This document shows positions 46,001-56,521 of a stretch of DNA of 64,000 bases, in pieces (within the stretch, counting starts at the first letter, position 1; each line of letters starts with the position of its first letter). The translations under genes were made by a program, and so were the position numbers. The stretch spans positions 1,302,001 to 1,366,000 of the forward strand of contig CP099424.1 in NCBI GenBank assembly GCA_024114885.1, in the 5' to 3' direction. This stretch comes from Septoria linicola (taxonomy: Eukaryota; Ascomycota; Dothideomycetes; Mycosphaerellales; Mycosphaerellaceae). The notes below the pieces were generated by a model that worked only from the letters and a program-made list of their open reading frames with translations, was not told the DNA's origin and did no database searches.

Positions 46001-46100
46001 CCGAACAAGTTCATTGGCTTCGGTGTGACTCAGGCAGAACTATTCGCCATTCGATACCAGACTCACACCTACCTTTGAGTCACTGGATCACTATATCAAG
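43047..46100. other. Gene-poor stretch of 3.1 kb
   Basis: No frame on either strand carries family motifs or coherent splice structure. The last 250 bases (about 45850-46100) are rich in CAACAA/ACTC repeats and look like a long 5' leader for the following gene. No repeat or RNA gene shown. Confidence 0.5.
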
Positions 46101-46841
46101 ATGCCTTCCCATCTCAGGCTTCAATCCTCTTTCGAGCCATTTCAGGCAAACGCAACTATTCAAACATTACCCACTCTGCCACCAGCAAAGAAGCAGAAGA
46201 TGTCTCTCACACAAACATACTATGTGGCTTCGACAGCCAGGTCGAAGCTTGGTCGTGAAGCCGGCCGCGCAGACCACGACTTGCGATTGCTCGTCGGACA
46301 CGCCAACCTCCTTGACTCCCTCATGGTCGAGCTTGCTGATGCTGAGCGAGAACAAGAAGCCTGGTTCAACCAGTCAGTCAAGAAGGCATCCAAGCCAGAA
46401 GAGCCACAACACGTACAATGGATCGATACCATTGCAGAGGAGGACGATGAGGAGGACGACTCGGACCTCGAATCAGACGATGGCTCGGATATCTACGACG
46501 AGGACGCAGAGATGTTCAACATTCCATTGAGGAAGATCCGATCACCTCCAGTTGAGATCTCTTCTGAGGAGATCGATGAGGACATGGAATCCGACGACGA
46601 GTTCGACGAGGATCTTGCTCTGAGCAGAGTACCATCAAACCAAAACTCTCCACCTGAACTGACCCTCGACTCCGATTCGGATTCAGAGGACGACATGCCA
46701 TCCTCGCCTGAGCAGCCACTCTTCGAGCTCAGTGAAAAGGAACGCCAACAAATAGCAACGACAACCTTCTACGACATCAAGTCATCAACCGAAGCACTAC
46801 TAGCACAACAAAATCAACAGCCTATGATCGCGGCTTGCTAG
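46101..46841 (+). CDS. Conserved acidic fungal protein of unknown function, 246 residues
   Basis: Single exon. A Pro-rich start with basic PAKKQKMSLTQTYYVASTARSKL leads to a helical, well-ordered segment GREAGRADHDLRLLVGHANLLDSLMVELADAEREQEAWFNQS (about residues 52-95), which I recall as conserved across Pezizomycotina. Translation might also start at MSLTQTYY (residue 34, position 46200). The rest is very acidic (DEEDDSDLESDDGSDIYDED and a second acid run) and ends in a Gln-rich tail. Acidic disordered tails with a short helical core suggest a nuclear binding protein, but function is unknown. A long A/C-rich leader precedes it. Confidence 0.8.
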   Translation: MPSHLRLQSSFEPFQANATIQTLPTLPPAKKQKMSLTQTYYVASTARSKLGREAGRADHDLRLLVGHANLLDSLMVELADAEREQEAWFNQSVKKASKPEEPQHVQWIDTIAEEDDEEDDSDLESDDGSDIYDEDAEMFNIPLRKIRSPPVEISSEEIDEDMESDDEFDEDLALSRVPSNQNSPPELTLDSDSDSEDDMPSSPEQPLFELSEKERQQIATTTFYDIKSSTEALLAQQNQQPMIAAC

Positions 46842-48520
46842 GTCTTCTGTTACTGTCACATTTGGGTTGTCGAGCGTTTCAGCGAGCGAGCATTGTCTTT
46901 TAGCGAAGGAGTTTTGGGAAATGGTATCACGATACCTTGAGCGATATCTCATCTCACGATACGGTTTATCATGTACGATTACATTTAATCAAGGACTATG
47001 ATGGGTGCAGTTCTCCCTTCTGCATTTAGAGCGAAGGTTCAGAGAACGCCTCGGGGCAGGAATCTACAATCTAGATTCGAAACAATTCGAATACCTCAAA
47101 CACACACACCATTGTCTCAATCTCCACTGACTTTCTCCTTGCTACGAAATTTCTCGCATGTACCAATACTTCCGCCTGATATCCGCAAAGAAGCCCAGAT
47201 ACTTCCATACCATGTCGGCGACCAAAAAAAGTAAATACTTTCCACAAGCTAGCGCGGCGTTGCTACGGACTGCGTGATGCGCAACCCGGAGCACGCACGT
47301 AGCTCCCAGCTGTGCACGAGGGCAATGCTTGCATAATTGCTTGGCTAGCAGACATGTGAGAAATCGAGAACGGAGGCATGTGGTTTGCGATCATGCAGGG
47401 TTGCAAAGTGGACTGCTAGCCGGCTTGCTAATCCTCCCAGTCGCCGAGAAATTCCTGTACGAACGCTGCGAAAGGCTCATTCGTGACCTCATGCATTTTG
47501 TGCTGGTCGGCGACTTTTTTGACTCCGGAGTCCGGTCGCGCTATGTTGGCTCTTCACCTTAATGTTTCTCAAATCTCGAAGTAGACTCCCCGTGCATGCG
47601 ACTCATCAACAGCGTCAGATGTGGGCCATGCCATCGTCTGTGGCTTCATCATACATACCATCAGCGTTCACGTCGCCGAACCTTGGCGGGCCTGACACAG
47701 TGAAGACAGCACGCTAAGTACGTCCACGTACACGCGGCAGTCTCGGGTACTGAAGTCACTCCTTCGTCGTCTTCGGGCCCGCGTCCAATTGGCAGCATGC
47801 AGTCTGCTGAGCTCACTTTGACGATGTGCAACGACATCGTGGTCGTGCACTTGCGACAGCGCGTGTGGTCTGCCATGCCGCACGAGCCGATCTGCACTCC
47901 GTGACAGCGCTGTAACGGCCGCGGAAAAAAGGCGCGAAGCTGTGAAGACGTCGCCCTGCTTTTGGTATGTTCCAAGTCAACCAAGTGCATTGCCGCGTTA
48001 CCAAGCGACAATCACCCTTGATCAACAAGACCAGCCAAGTGGTGCGAGTCTCAAACGTGGTCTGAGGACAGTGCCATGCAATCTTGGTCAGTATAGACCA
48101 TCGCGCGACAGAGCAATCGACGACTACCGCAGTCATCGTAGCTGTTGCATATTTCTGGCCTTTGTGCCAGGTTGGCGCTGCGAGGCAGTGTTCTGGTCCG
48201 CCATCGAACCATCTGCCTTGTTTCGGAAACACCACGTTGACTGCCAAGGAAGCGCTGTCATGTCAAATGCCATCATTGACAGCTGTAAGTTGGTTGTAGG
48301 TGTATGTTTCCTGAACGACAGCCGTTCCAGGTTCATGCTGGACATCAACCGCCAGCAATCTTAGACTACTTCAACAGAATACCTAGAATGGAACTTGCGC
48401 ACGTTGAGGACGTCATACTGCCTTGATCTAATGCTAAAAGTACAGTGTATGGATGCGAATCGTAAATGCCAGGAACTGGGCCGAAAATGATATATCAAGC
48501 ACTGGCGGGTATCATCTGTA
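46842..48520. other. Intergenic between convergent genes, no gene supported
   Basis: Flanked by the 3' ends of the acidic protein gene and noxR. Frames are short and overlapping. No RNA gene, repeat or transposon feature seen; a small patch near 46900-47000 is A/T-rich. Confidence 0.5.
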
Positions 48521-50125
48521 TCATAAAGTTTCTTGGACAAAGATCTCCATCTTGCCCATATCCGCCTTGTCTTTGGCGGCAGCAGCTCTGCAAATGCCGA
48601 TGGCCATCTCCAAGTCATCTGAGTCTGCCATAGTCACGAGGTCACCTTCCTCATCTTTCATCTTCAGCTTAAAAGTGCCTCGGAAGCCGAACTTCTTCTT
48701 GATCTGCTCGGACAGTTCACTGAAAGTTACTGTAGGGGTGGTCATGACATATCTCATGTCTTCTGCATGCACTTTGATGCGAATTTTCTTCATATCCGGG
48801 ATTCGATGCGACTGTGACTTGTGTCTTTGATGCACCGACCTCGGAGGAATGATTTCGAATGCCAAGGGAGCGTCAGACGGCGATACAACATCGTCCTCTT
48901 CCACCTCCTCAATCGGTACCGGTTGACTCCGGTGTGCACTTGACCTTGTGCGCTGATGTGAGGACGCCTGCTGCTGTATAACCTGCTCGCTATATGCTTC
49001 AATCGGGTCTGGCTCTATCCGCACTTCCGGAACATCGCGATAGTTCGATCGATGTTCACGCTCTATGCGCTTGCTGTCACTGCTCCGCGCAGAGGCACCG
49101 GAGTACTCACGTCGCATCGCGGGGCGTTCTGACTCTGCTCGTTTCGGCGCTGCTCGTTGTTTCTCAGGCGACTTTTGTTGCTCGAAAGCTGCCACACCAA
49201 GCTCCAATCGCAGAGCTTTGGCTGCTGGGCGAGCAGCCTGCAGGTTTGACCGCTCAGAGCTAGTACTTTCTGTCGACTTCCGTCTGTGATGGCTGCCATG
49301 TGCTGAGTCTGGTCTCTCGAGCTCGGGAGGTGGAGTCGGGGGAAAGACATCCCTTCGCAAAGGAGGCTCTGACTGCTGTCGATGAGCTCGGCTTCGGAGG
49401 TCTGGTCGTACTAGGTTGAGTGCAGCATATGATAGTTTGTCGCCAGGCCTGTCGTCCACTCCAGCAGCAGCTAGAGCTGCAGCTCGTCGAGGATCGGAGT
49501 TCTGGTACTCTTGCGCAGCCACGAGTCGAGCTCTGCCCAAATAGTCCTTCGCTTTCAAGTTCTTCACCTTGGCTTCATTTGGACGGTACACTATCCCAAC
49601 TGGAATTGAAAAGACCGTATATCCTTCTGCTTGCTCTCCGATCGCCTCATCGATCACATCGTGGTCAGGAGCACTCTTTTCTCTTGTTGCGAATATCAGA
49701 TCTTGCATGCCAGCTTCCTTCTGTTGCAGGTAGATATAGCAGAGACCGCGATTGAATAGCACCTCGCATGAGTATAACTTGAACTTGAGACCCAGTTGCT
49801 CGTAGTCGATGTTGTTATTGCCTCGGAGGTATAAGAGTGTATCGTTGAAGTTGGCCAGCGCTTCCTCAAAGTCGCCCATGAGAAAGTTGCTGACTCCTTG
49901 TTGGAAATACGCGATCGCGAGGTATTGGTCGAGCTGCACAGCACGTTGATAGCACTCCACAGCTCTCGCATGCTCTCCTAGTGTGGCATGAATCACACCA
50001 CAGTTGAAAAGGATCTTAGACGTGTCTGAGATCTGCTCGAAACACTTGATGGCACTGTCGAACTCATTGTTATCGTACGCAGCCAGCGCAGTCACCCAGG
50101 TCTCTATCTCTTGCTTGAGCGACAT
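48521..50125 (-). CDS. noxR: NoxR, regulatory subunit of NADPH oxidase (p67phox-like)
   Basis: NoxR activates NoxA/NoxB, with Rac and Cdc24/Bem1, to make superoxide during hyphal fusion, polar growth and infection. Start chosen at ATG 50125 (MSLKQEIETWVTALAAYDNNEF), giving 534 residues; an upstream ATG at 50293 would add 56 residues of unlike sequence and looks non-coding. Residues 1-200 form the TPR array (AIKCFEQISDTSKILFNCGVIHATLGEHARAVECYQRAV..DQYLAIAYFQQGVSNFLMGDFEEALANF..LLYLRGN..IDYEQLGLKFKLYSCEVLFNRGL). Then comes the activation-type segment TVFSIPVGIVYRPNEAKVKNL, a disordered middle, and a C-terminal PB1 domain (KKIRIKVHAEDMRYV...DEEGDLVTMADSDDLEMAI) with the acidic OPCA motif. Single exon. 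Confidence 0.94.
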   Translation of the reverse strand: MSLKQEIETWVTALAAYDNNEFDSAIKCFEQISDTSKILFNCGVIHATLGEHARAVECYQRAVQLDQYLAIAYFQQGVSNFLMGDFEEALANFNDTLLYLRGNNNIDYEQLGLKFKLYSCEVLFNRGLCYIYLQQKEAGMQDLIFATREKSAPDHDVIDEAIGEQAEGYTVFSIPVGIVYRPNEAKVKNLKAKDYLGRARLVAAQEYQNSDPRRAAALAAAGVDDRPGDKLSYAALNLVRPDLRSRAHRQQSEPPLRRDVFPPTPPPELERPDSAHGSHHRRKSTESTSSERSNLQAARPAAKALRLELGVAAFEQQKSPEKQRAAPKRAESERPAMRREYSGASARSSDSKRIEREHRSNYRDVPEVRIEPDPIEAYSEQVIQQQASSHQRTRSSAHRSQPVPIEEVEEDDVVSPSDAPLAFEIIPPRSVHQRHKSQSHRIPDMKKIRIKVHAEDMRYVMTTPTVTFSELSEQIKKKFGFRGTFKLKMKDEEGDLVTMADSDDLEMAIGICRAAAAKDKADMGKMEIFVQETL

Positions 50126-50997
50126 GGTGCTCTGCTCGCGCCACGCTGCCTCGGATCCGTGCTGGGTACAAAGGTGCGATGAAGGGTATAGCCCGGCAAA
50201 AGGCAGTCGTCCTGGAGCTCGACGATGAGACGGTAGTGGGGATGTTACACATGAGATAGTAGCGTGCGTTCTCGCATTGCAGATCAACGACAAATACTAC
50301 CTAGAGACGGAAGAAGAGGCGGACTCGCAAGCAAGGAGTCGGCACGATATACAGCAGTAGCGCACGGAAGCCACAGAGCAACGTGAGCGCGTAACGAATG
50401 GCTCCGAGAATGCAAGAAGCGGTGGCTGTCTTGGATCACAGACGACGAGACCAGCCAAGCAGAAAATGGCCTCAGTACTGCCAAGTGCGGACTTTCATGG
50501 GCGCTTACATCGAGTCTCGGGTTGGCCAACTACACACGTGATTGCTTCATGCCGTCCAACCAGATCGCTACAATGCTCCCAGCCTTCACAAGCGAGTCGA
50601 AACCTACCGCGTTTAGCTCCTTATGCTTTCCACATGGCCTTCCTCCTGCATAAATGTCCACGTTGTGCTCGTGAACTAGATGAGTGTGGCTCGATACATC
50701 TCGTCCGTCTGTGGACGTGATAGCTGTTGCAGGACGGCACAGGCCCGCTATATCACCACGTTGTGCATGATCACATTGGCTTGTGATCCAGAGTGTCTTG
50801 TCAAAGTCTCTGATTTCTCACTAGGAATGGCCTAGCATTGACAGACTGCTCGAAGGTCGTGGCATGCTTCGAAGGGCCCCAGCTACGGGACCGAGGGGCA
50901 TCCACGATCCATCACCACTCATCGCTATGGTGATGACGCTATTGTCACTGAGACGCCGTTCATGATCATAAAGTCTTACACATCCTTCAATATTGAT
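50126..50997. other. Intergenic upstream of noxR
   Basis: Between the 3' end of the MaoC gene and the start of noxR, both minus strand. The part next to noxR is likely promoter and leader, including an out-of-family upstream frame. No additional gene supported. Confidence 0.5.
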
Positions 50998-52154
50998 TTA
51001 CAGCTTGCTGCCGCCGCTCTTTGGCTTCATCTTTGCACGGCCGTTGCTCAGGCACACCTTACCAGTCTGCTTGACCTTGACCTGGAATCTGATGTCCTCC
51101 CAACCCTCCGAGTCTTTGTTGCCTGTCCTCCAGATCTCAGTGACTGTGATGTCGCCTGGCTTGACTGGAGAAGCGAATCTCGCAGCGTATTCCTTGATGC
51201 TGGCTGGGTCTCCACCGCCAATAAGCTTGACGAGAGCGTGAGCGCTCGTGTTCCATGAGTAGAGTCCGTGAATGATGACACCGCCGAAGCCTGGTTAAGA
51301 TGTCAGCGCAGGTTCTGTACTGGATTGGACACTCAGCTTACCCATCTTCTTGCCTGGAGTTGGGTCGATGTGCAGTGGGTTGTAGTCTGCGAATGTCAGC
51401 GCCCCAGCCTGTCGTCGTTGCATCATGTGGATCTCACCTCCGTTCAGACGATACAGCGCCGCTGTCTCCTCGTTTGTGGGGTTCTCGTAGACAGCATCCG
51501 GCTTCTTCCCCTCTGGCGGTGGGAAAGTCTCGGTCTTGGGACCTACACGATGCACCTCAATCAGCAATTCTTCCACAATTCGCGGCCGATGTTGCCCTAC
51601 CCTTTGGTCCACCCCAGCCGCCTTGTCCGACGAAGAAGGCGCTTCCGATGATCCTCGCGTATACGTCGTTGTTCTCCGCATCCACGATATCGACCTGAGT
51701 CTCCATGACAGTGCCTGGCTTGCCCTTGTCGTACACACCAATGACTTTGTTCCTCGCCTCAAACTTGCGACCCTCAGATGAAGCTGGTAGCGTCTTGTAA
51801 AAGATCATCTTACGCTCGCCATCGAGCACACGCGTGCTGTCGAGCTTTGGCACGCCTGGAATATCGGGGCGAGATTCATGCTGGGCGGCGTAGAAGTCGA
51901 TCACTTCTTGGGTCGTGTGCTTGAACGGGAGGATGATTGGGTAGGTTGGGAAAACTGCGAAGTTTGGGTGCAGTTCCTGATGTGTGTTAGAAGTGTAGCA
52001 CGCGACATGGTATCTTGTCTGGCCGTACGTAGAGGAAGTGAAGCTCATCGGCAGTGACTCCAATGCTGGCAGCGAAGAGCAAGGCATCCCGCTTCAGCCA
52101 AGCTACCTGCTGAGGTGCGCTCTCGTGGCCTGCTCCTGGGTTCTGTTCGCCCAT
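50998..52154 (-). CDS. Peroxisomal (R)-specific enoyl-CoA hydratase 2, MaoC type
   Basis: Hydrates 2-trans-enoyl-CoA to (3R)-hydroxyacyl-CoA in fungal peroxisomal beta-oxidation or a related acyl-CoA pathway. Five exons (52154-52029, 51976-51601, 51542-51438, 51386-51342, 51290-50998) sum to 945 nt, 314 residues; introns are 52, 58, 51 and 51 nt. Splicing rebuilds the hydratase-2 motif YRLNGDYNPLHIDP with the catalytic Asp and His, followed by GFGGVIIHGLYSWNTSAH. An N-terminal non-catalytic hot-dog half (residues about 20-150, ELHFLY|ELHPNFAVFPTYPIILPF) precedes it. The protein ends in GGSKL, a perfect PTS1 peroxisomal signal. The 51-nt intron interrupting the motif is a multiple of three without a stop, so an annotation that reads through it would break the active site. 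Confidence 0.93.
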
Positions 52155-52522
52155 GTTTGTGATTATTTGTGGTATGGGATATGTGAATGTATAGTACACC
52201 ACAGCCTGTAAAGACAACTGCTGATCTGTTATGCTTCTCGAGTTGTGCTTTGCCGTGGTGGCATCATCTGAACCTCGGCAGATCCAGAGACCAGGGTTCT
52301 TCGGCCTCTGATCACGGCCGTATGCCTCAGTATCACCACATCACCCATCAGTATTGACACGGCAGTTGTCAGTCATGGTACAAGCTTTTGTTCTTTGATC
52401 AGCTATGCTATGTTGGAGCACAATGCGGTATAAACATCCCAAGCTGTAGCAAATGCAACCCTCGTAGTGCGCGAAGAAGCTCCGGGGTATCATAATCATG
52501 GTCTCGCCGTCAGCGAATGCAT
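52155..52522. other. Intergenic spacer
   Basis: Between the ABC transporter stop and the MaoC start on the same strand. Likely 3' end of one and promoter of the other; no other signal. Confidence 0.5.
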
Positions 52523-55228
52523 CTACTTGGTGTTTCCGTTACTGTCGTCTGATGAGCCACTGGGCCCAGTGGTCTTCCCCTTTGATGAGTCTAGCTCAAT
52601 CAATGCTTGATCCTCCTTCACGGCTTCGAGCTTGGCCTCCACATCTTTAACACTCCGGCTCAGCTGTTTGGACCACAAAGTCACATACTTACCCTTCTTC
52701 TCGAACAGCTCTTCATGCGTGCCCGACTCAACAATCTTCCCGTCTTGAATGACTAAAATCAGGTCTGCGTGTTGAATGGTCGATAGTCTGTGTGCTACAA
52801 TGAATGTAGTCCGGCCAGACGTAAGGCGTCGAAATGCGCTCTGTATCACCGCCTCTGTCTCAGCATCGATCATGCTTGTGGCTTCGTCGAGCAAGACGAT
52901 CTTGGGCTGCCTCAGAATAGCGCGAGCAATGGCGACACGTTGCAGCTCTCCGCCTGAGAGCTTGACACCTCTCTCTCCGACCATGGCTTTGTAGCCATCT
53001 GGAAAGCTCTCAATCTTATCATGTATGGCTGCCGCCCTGCAGGCATCTTTCACGTCCTGATCAGTGGCATCAAGGCGAGCGTACCGTATGTTGTCCATGA
53101 TGGATACATTGAACAGCGATGGGTCCTGCGGTACCATGCCGAAGGCGTCACGCAAGCTGTCGAGAGTGACATCTCGAATGTCTTGTCCATCGATCCGGAT
53201 TGCTCCTTCGTTAACATCATAGTACCTGTAGAGGAGCTTCAAAATGGTTGATTTGCCGCCACCTGTCTCGCCGACGAAAGCGACCGTCTGACCTGGCTTG
53301 ACCGTGAAGTTGACGTCCTTCAAAGTCTGCTTCCGCTTATCATAGAAGAAGTCGACATGCTCAAAGCAGACTTCGCCTGAACTAACCTCGATCTGCTTCG
53401 CTTCAGGCTTGTCGACGACAGTCGGCTTCGTAGTGAGTAGTTGTAGAAGGCGTTCAGAGTCGATCACCATGGACGAGACCTTGCGGATTGAATATGAGAC
53501 GTTCATGAGCGGAAACTCAATGGATCTCCAGTATGTTACCAGCGTGATAAAGCTGCCCACAGTAGCAGACCCTTGTGAAACTCGATAGGCAGCAAGCGCA
53601 ACTGCGGCCAAGCGTCCTGCTAGGAGTATAGCTGACTGCGCGGCAGCTCCACAATGGTAGGCGATCCAGTAACGCCAAAGCGCGAGATTGTAGCTCTCTA
53701 CAGTATCGCTGTACCTTTCAGACTCGTATGTGCTTCTGTTGAAGTGAGATACTGTCTGCCAGTTGTTAATGGCCTCATTCTGGACCTTGCTCTCATTCCT
53801 CCACGCTGTGTTGTAATCCCTCCGGCGCTTGATACTCCAGCCTGTAACCTTCGCACCTACCCAGAGGTACAAGAATCCAATAGCGACCAGGATGAGACCC
53901 ATGTAAATATCGAAGAGGTGCGTCACGAACCAGAATGCCAGGATGAGATCGAAGAACATGGGTATGACCTCGAACAGAAAGAAGTCGATAAGATCTTGGA
54001 GATTGGTGCCCTGTTCGATTGCTCGAATTAGCTCGCCAGAATTCTTCTCGTTGTGAAAGTCCATGGACAAGCCCATAATGTGCCGGAAAGCGGTCGTCGA
54101 TAGAGCCTTGAAGCCGTACTGCTGCACGGGCATCTGCACAATTGACTTGGCAAGTTGCAGTCCGGCAGAGGATTGAAAAGCCGTTAGCAGCATCCAAGTA
54201 CCAATAGTGCTCCATGGCACAATGCCGGTGCCTGCGTATTGTGCCAGCTCCTCTGTGATCCTACCCAAGTAATATGGCACCAGCACCACAAGCGCTCGCT
54301 CGGCTAAAATGATTAAGCCGATTGCGACGAAACATCCCTGGACAACGCGGTTATCTCGCGGAAGCAAGATCCAGAAGAAAATCTTGAAGTCGCTGAGGTA
54401 GCTCAGCCAGCTGCCTGATTCTTTCAGTCGCTTCATCTGCTGCTCCTTGAGCTCTTTGTCGGCATCCGGATCCTCGGAATCAGAGTCAAATTCAGCGTCG
54501 TTGTTGGTATCCTCGCTTGAGTTCTCTTCATCGGTGGTGATGCTATCCGTTGGCGATGACTTTGCTCTTTTGCCATTGCCGTTGGCATTGGCATTGCCGT
54601 TCAGCTCATTTTCGTGAAGCGCATTACTCCGGTCCTGCTCAGCGAGAAGTGCTTCGCTCTCATCGTCCAATCGAATGCCTTGCTTGCGATCCTTGAGCAC
54701 AAACCAGGCCGTGGCGAGTGATAGAGCAAGCAGAACGGAGGCACGTAATATGCAAAAGATCATACGAAGTTGAGAGAATCCATTGCGTGGAGACTCCGAA
54801 GTGGCCTGCAGAACGAACAACGGAATCTCAAATGCTAGTGCCACCAGCCACGACCCAAGATATGGATGCCATAGAGGTGCCGAGTTCTCAGCGATGCCCA
54901 CTGCAATCGAGCCATGTAGTGCGAAGAGTAACACCAGATAGACAATGTAGTCCTGCGATGCTGCCCAGCCAGGGCTCTGGATAGCTTGTAGGACGGTGGA
55001 AATGCCTTCAGCGACCACGGTAGTAGCTATTATAGACTGCAAGATGATTGCAGGCCATCGTCGTGATCCAGTACCGGCGCGTTTTGATGGTTCTTGCAAA
55101 AGGCATGCGGCTACTGTCTTCGCCAGGGCGAAGTATGCTGTGGTAACAATCGGCGCCAGGTAGTGCAACACTGTGATGCCGTAATGCGTGCTCGCCATAT
55201 CGTCTGCCATGTTGATGTGGCCTGTCAT
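52523..55228 (-). CDS. hmt1: HMT1-type ABC half transporter (ABCB6/heavy-metal tolerance family)
   Basis: Vacuolar ABCB half transporter that in fission yeast moves phytochelatin or glutathione conjugates and gives cadmium tolerance. Single exon, 901 residues. An N-terminal extension with about five membrane helices (residues 15-200, TMD0 type) is followed by a long disordered acidic linker (about 205-275, including an Asn-Ala/Gly repeat), then the six-helix ABC membrane domain (about 290-590). The nucleotide-binding domain has Walker A GETGGGKST (about 652-660), Q-loop MVPQDPSLF, signature LSGGELQR (about 756), Walker B KIVLLDEATSMID and the H-loop VAHRLST. All ATPase motifs are intact. The ABC membrane domain with FHNEKNSGELIRAIEQG is characteristic of the HMT1/Atm1 branch. 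Two alternative Met starts lie at residues 7 and 11. Confidence 0.93.
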   Translation of the reverse strand: MTGHINMADDMASTHYGITVLHYLAPIVTTAYFALAKTVAACLLQEPSKRAGTGSRRWPAIILQSIIATTVVAEGISTVLQAIQSPGWAASQDYIVYLVLLFALHGSIAVGIAENSAPLWHPYLGSWLVALAFEIPLFVLQATSESPRNGFSQLRMIFCILRASVLLALSLATAWFVLKDRKQGIRLDDESEALLAEQDRSNALHENELNGNANANGNGKRAKSSPTDSITTDEENSSEDTNNDAEFDSDSEDPDADKELKEQQMKRLKESGSWLSYLSDFKIFFWILLPRDNRVVQGCFVAIGLIILAERALVVLVPYYLGRITEELAQYAGTGIVPWSTIGTWMLLTAFQSSAGLQLAKSIVQMPVQQYGFKALSTTAFRHIMGLSMDFHNEKNSGELIRAIEQGTNLQDLIDFFLFEVIPMFFDLILAFWFVTHLFDIYMGLILVAIGFLYLWVGAKVTGWSIKRRRDYNTAWRNESKVQNEAINNWQTVSHFNRSTYESERYSDTVESYNLALWRYWIAYHCGAAAQSAILLAGRLAAVALAAYRVSQGSATVGSFITLVTYWRSIEFPLMNVSYSIRKVSSMVIDSERLLQLLTTKPTVVDKPEAKQIEVSSGEVCFEHVDFFYDKRKQTLKDVNFTVKPGQTVAFVGETGGGKSTILKLLYRYYDVNEGAIRIDGQDIRDVTLDSLRDAFGMVPQDPSLFNVSIMDNIRYARLDATDQDVKDACRAAAIHDKIESFPDGYKAMVGERGVKLSGGELQRVAIARAILRQPKIVLLDEATSMIDAETEAVIQSAFRRLTSGRTTFIVAHRLSTIQHADLILVIQDGKIVESGTHEELFEKKGKYVTLWSKQLSRSVKDVEAKLEAVKEDQALIELDSSKGKTTGPSGSSDDSNGNTK

Positions 55229-56521
55229 GCTGTGTGTACCCGCTTGCTAATGCACCTTAGGAAAATGTGAAGACCAATAGAATCCTTCGCCAAAAGCTCT
55301 CTATTTGGCAAGGTGCATCATCCTGAGTGAATATGATCCAGTCCGCCAGTCATATAAATCAGACTTATCCGCAGATTGAGGTCGTCGATATGCGCATTCG
55401 TTGAGCCAGGCAAAGTTCAATGAAGAGATTGATAGGCGGCAACGCTTCTGACTCATTAAGGTTCGTTCAGCAGTGCAGCAGACAGCGATGCCGGCAGAAG
55501 TGTTTGCGCGTCGTTCTGGCGGTCTTTCTTCTATAGCAAGCGTGATATTGAGCACGGCGAGACTCAATTCTCAGCCATGGGAGGAGGCGAGGCGAGCTTT
55601 CTGCTATGCGAAGTTTGGCCGCCAGCCAATGCGGCCTGACCTACCTACATACGGCGCCTCCCTTTGCAGCTACATGACGGCGCCTTTGTACCTACAGAGC
55701 TGATGCCTGTCAAGCGCAAAAAAACAGCTTGCCCCTCTACTAGCCGTCTGACGTCCATTCGCAGGATCGTGGCTTCCGGAACCACTGATGAAGAGCCGAA
55801 GCGTATCGGTGACAAAAGTACAAGTAGTGCGACGATGAGCGTGGGCCAAGAATACAAACTCCTCATTGCCCGCCTTGCGTGACCGAGGAGGGTACTGTGT
55901 GGTAGCGCAGGCGCCTCAGCTGGGCCGAGAGGCTGGCACAGCATAGCGGTGAAGATTTCTGCAAGAAGAGGTGAAGCTGATCTTCTGAAATTGGCGATGT
56001 CCCCGGCAATCAAAAAGTGGCGCTGCGAACTTCAGCCACACAGTGGCACCTTGCCCAGGCTTTCGTGAAGACCCGACTCCTTTCCTTCTTGCCTGCCTCT
56101 CATCTTCAGCTACTGCATTTCTATCTATGGGCGTCAATGAACAATGAAATGAACGGCGAAATGAAGTTTGGGTGTAAGCTTTTTGTTTGTTGACCGTCCT
56201 GGTCAATGCTATGGTACAAGTCGATCCGAGGACGCCAGGCCCTGAATACAAGCCCATGTCCTGCCTCATCATGGAGGCCTCTAACTAATCATGCACGCAT
56301 AAAGTCATAGCCCGTGAGAGCTGCAAGGAAGCGGTTCTGCGTAGAAAGCAGTGCCGCTCGTCCTCTTCTAGTAAGTCGTTCCTGTATGCCGTACGGCACG
56401 CTGTCGCACTGTAGGGACAAATCAAGTCGCGCTGCCCATGCATCAGCGGGAAGTCGTTGGATACTTTTACACGCGCTGCCAGCCGAATGCGCCATCGCTA
56501 AATCAAGTGCAAAAGAATCGC
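55229..56521. other. Intergenic, no gene supported
   Basis: Between the transporter's upstream side and the glycosyltransferase stop. Short overlapping frames only, without motifs. Presumably holds the HMT1 promoter. Confidence 0.5.

Noticed and set aside
50126..50293. Upstream in-frame extension of noxR to ATG 50293
   Set aside because: The 56 extra residues (Cys/His/Arg-rich) do not resemble NoxR N-termini, which begin with MSLKQEIE-type sequence.
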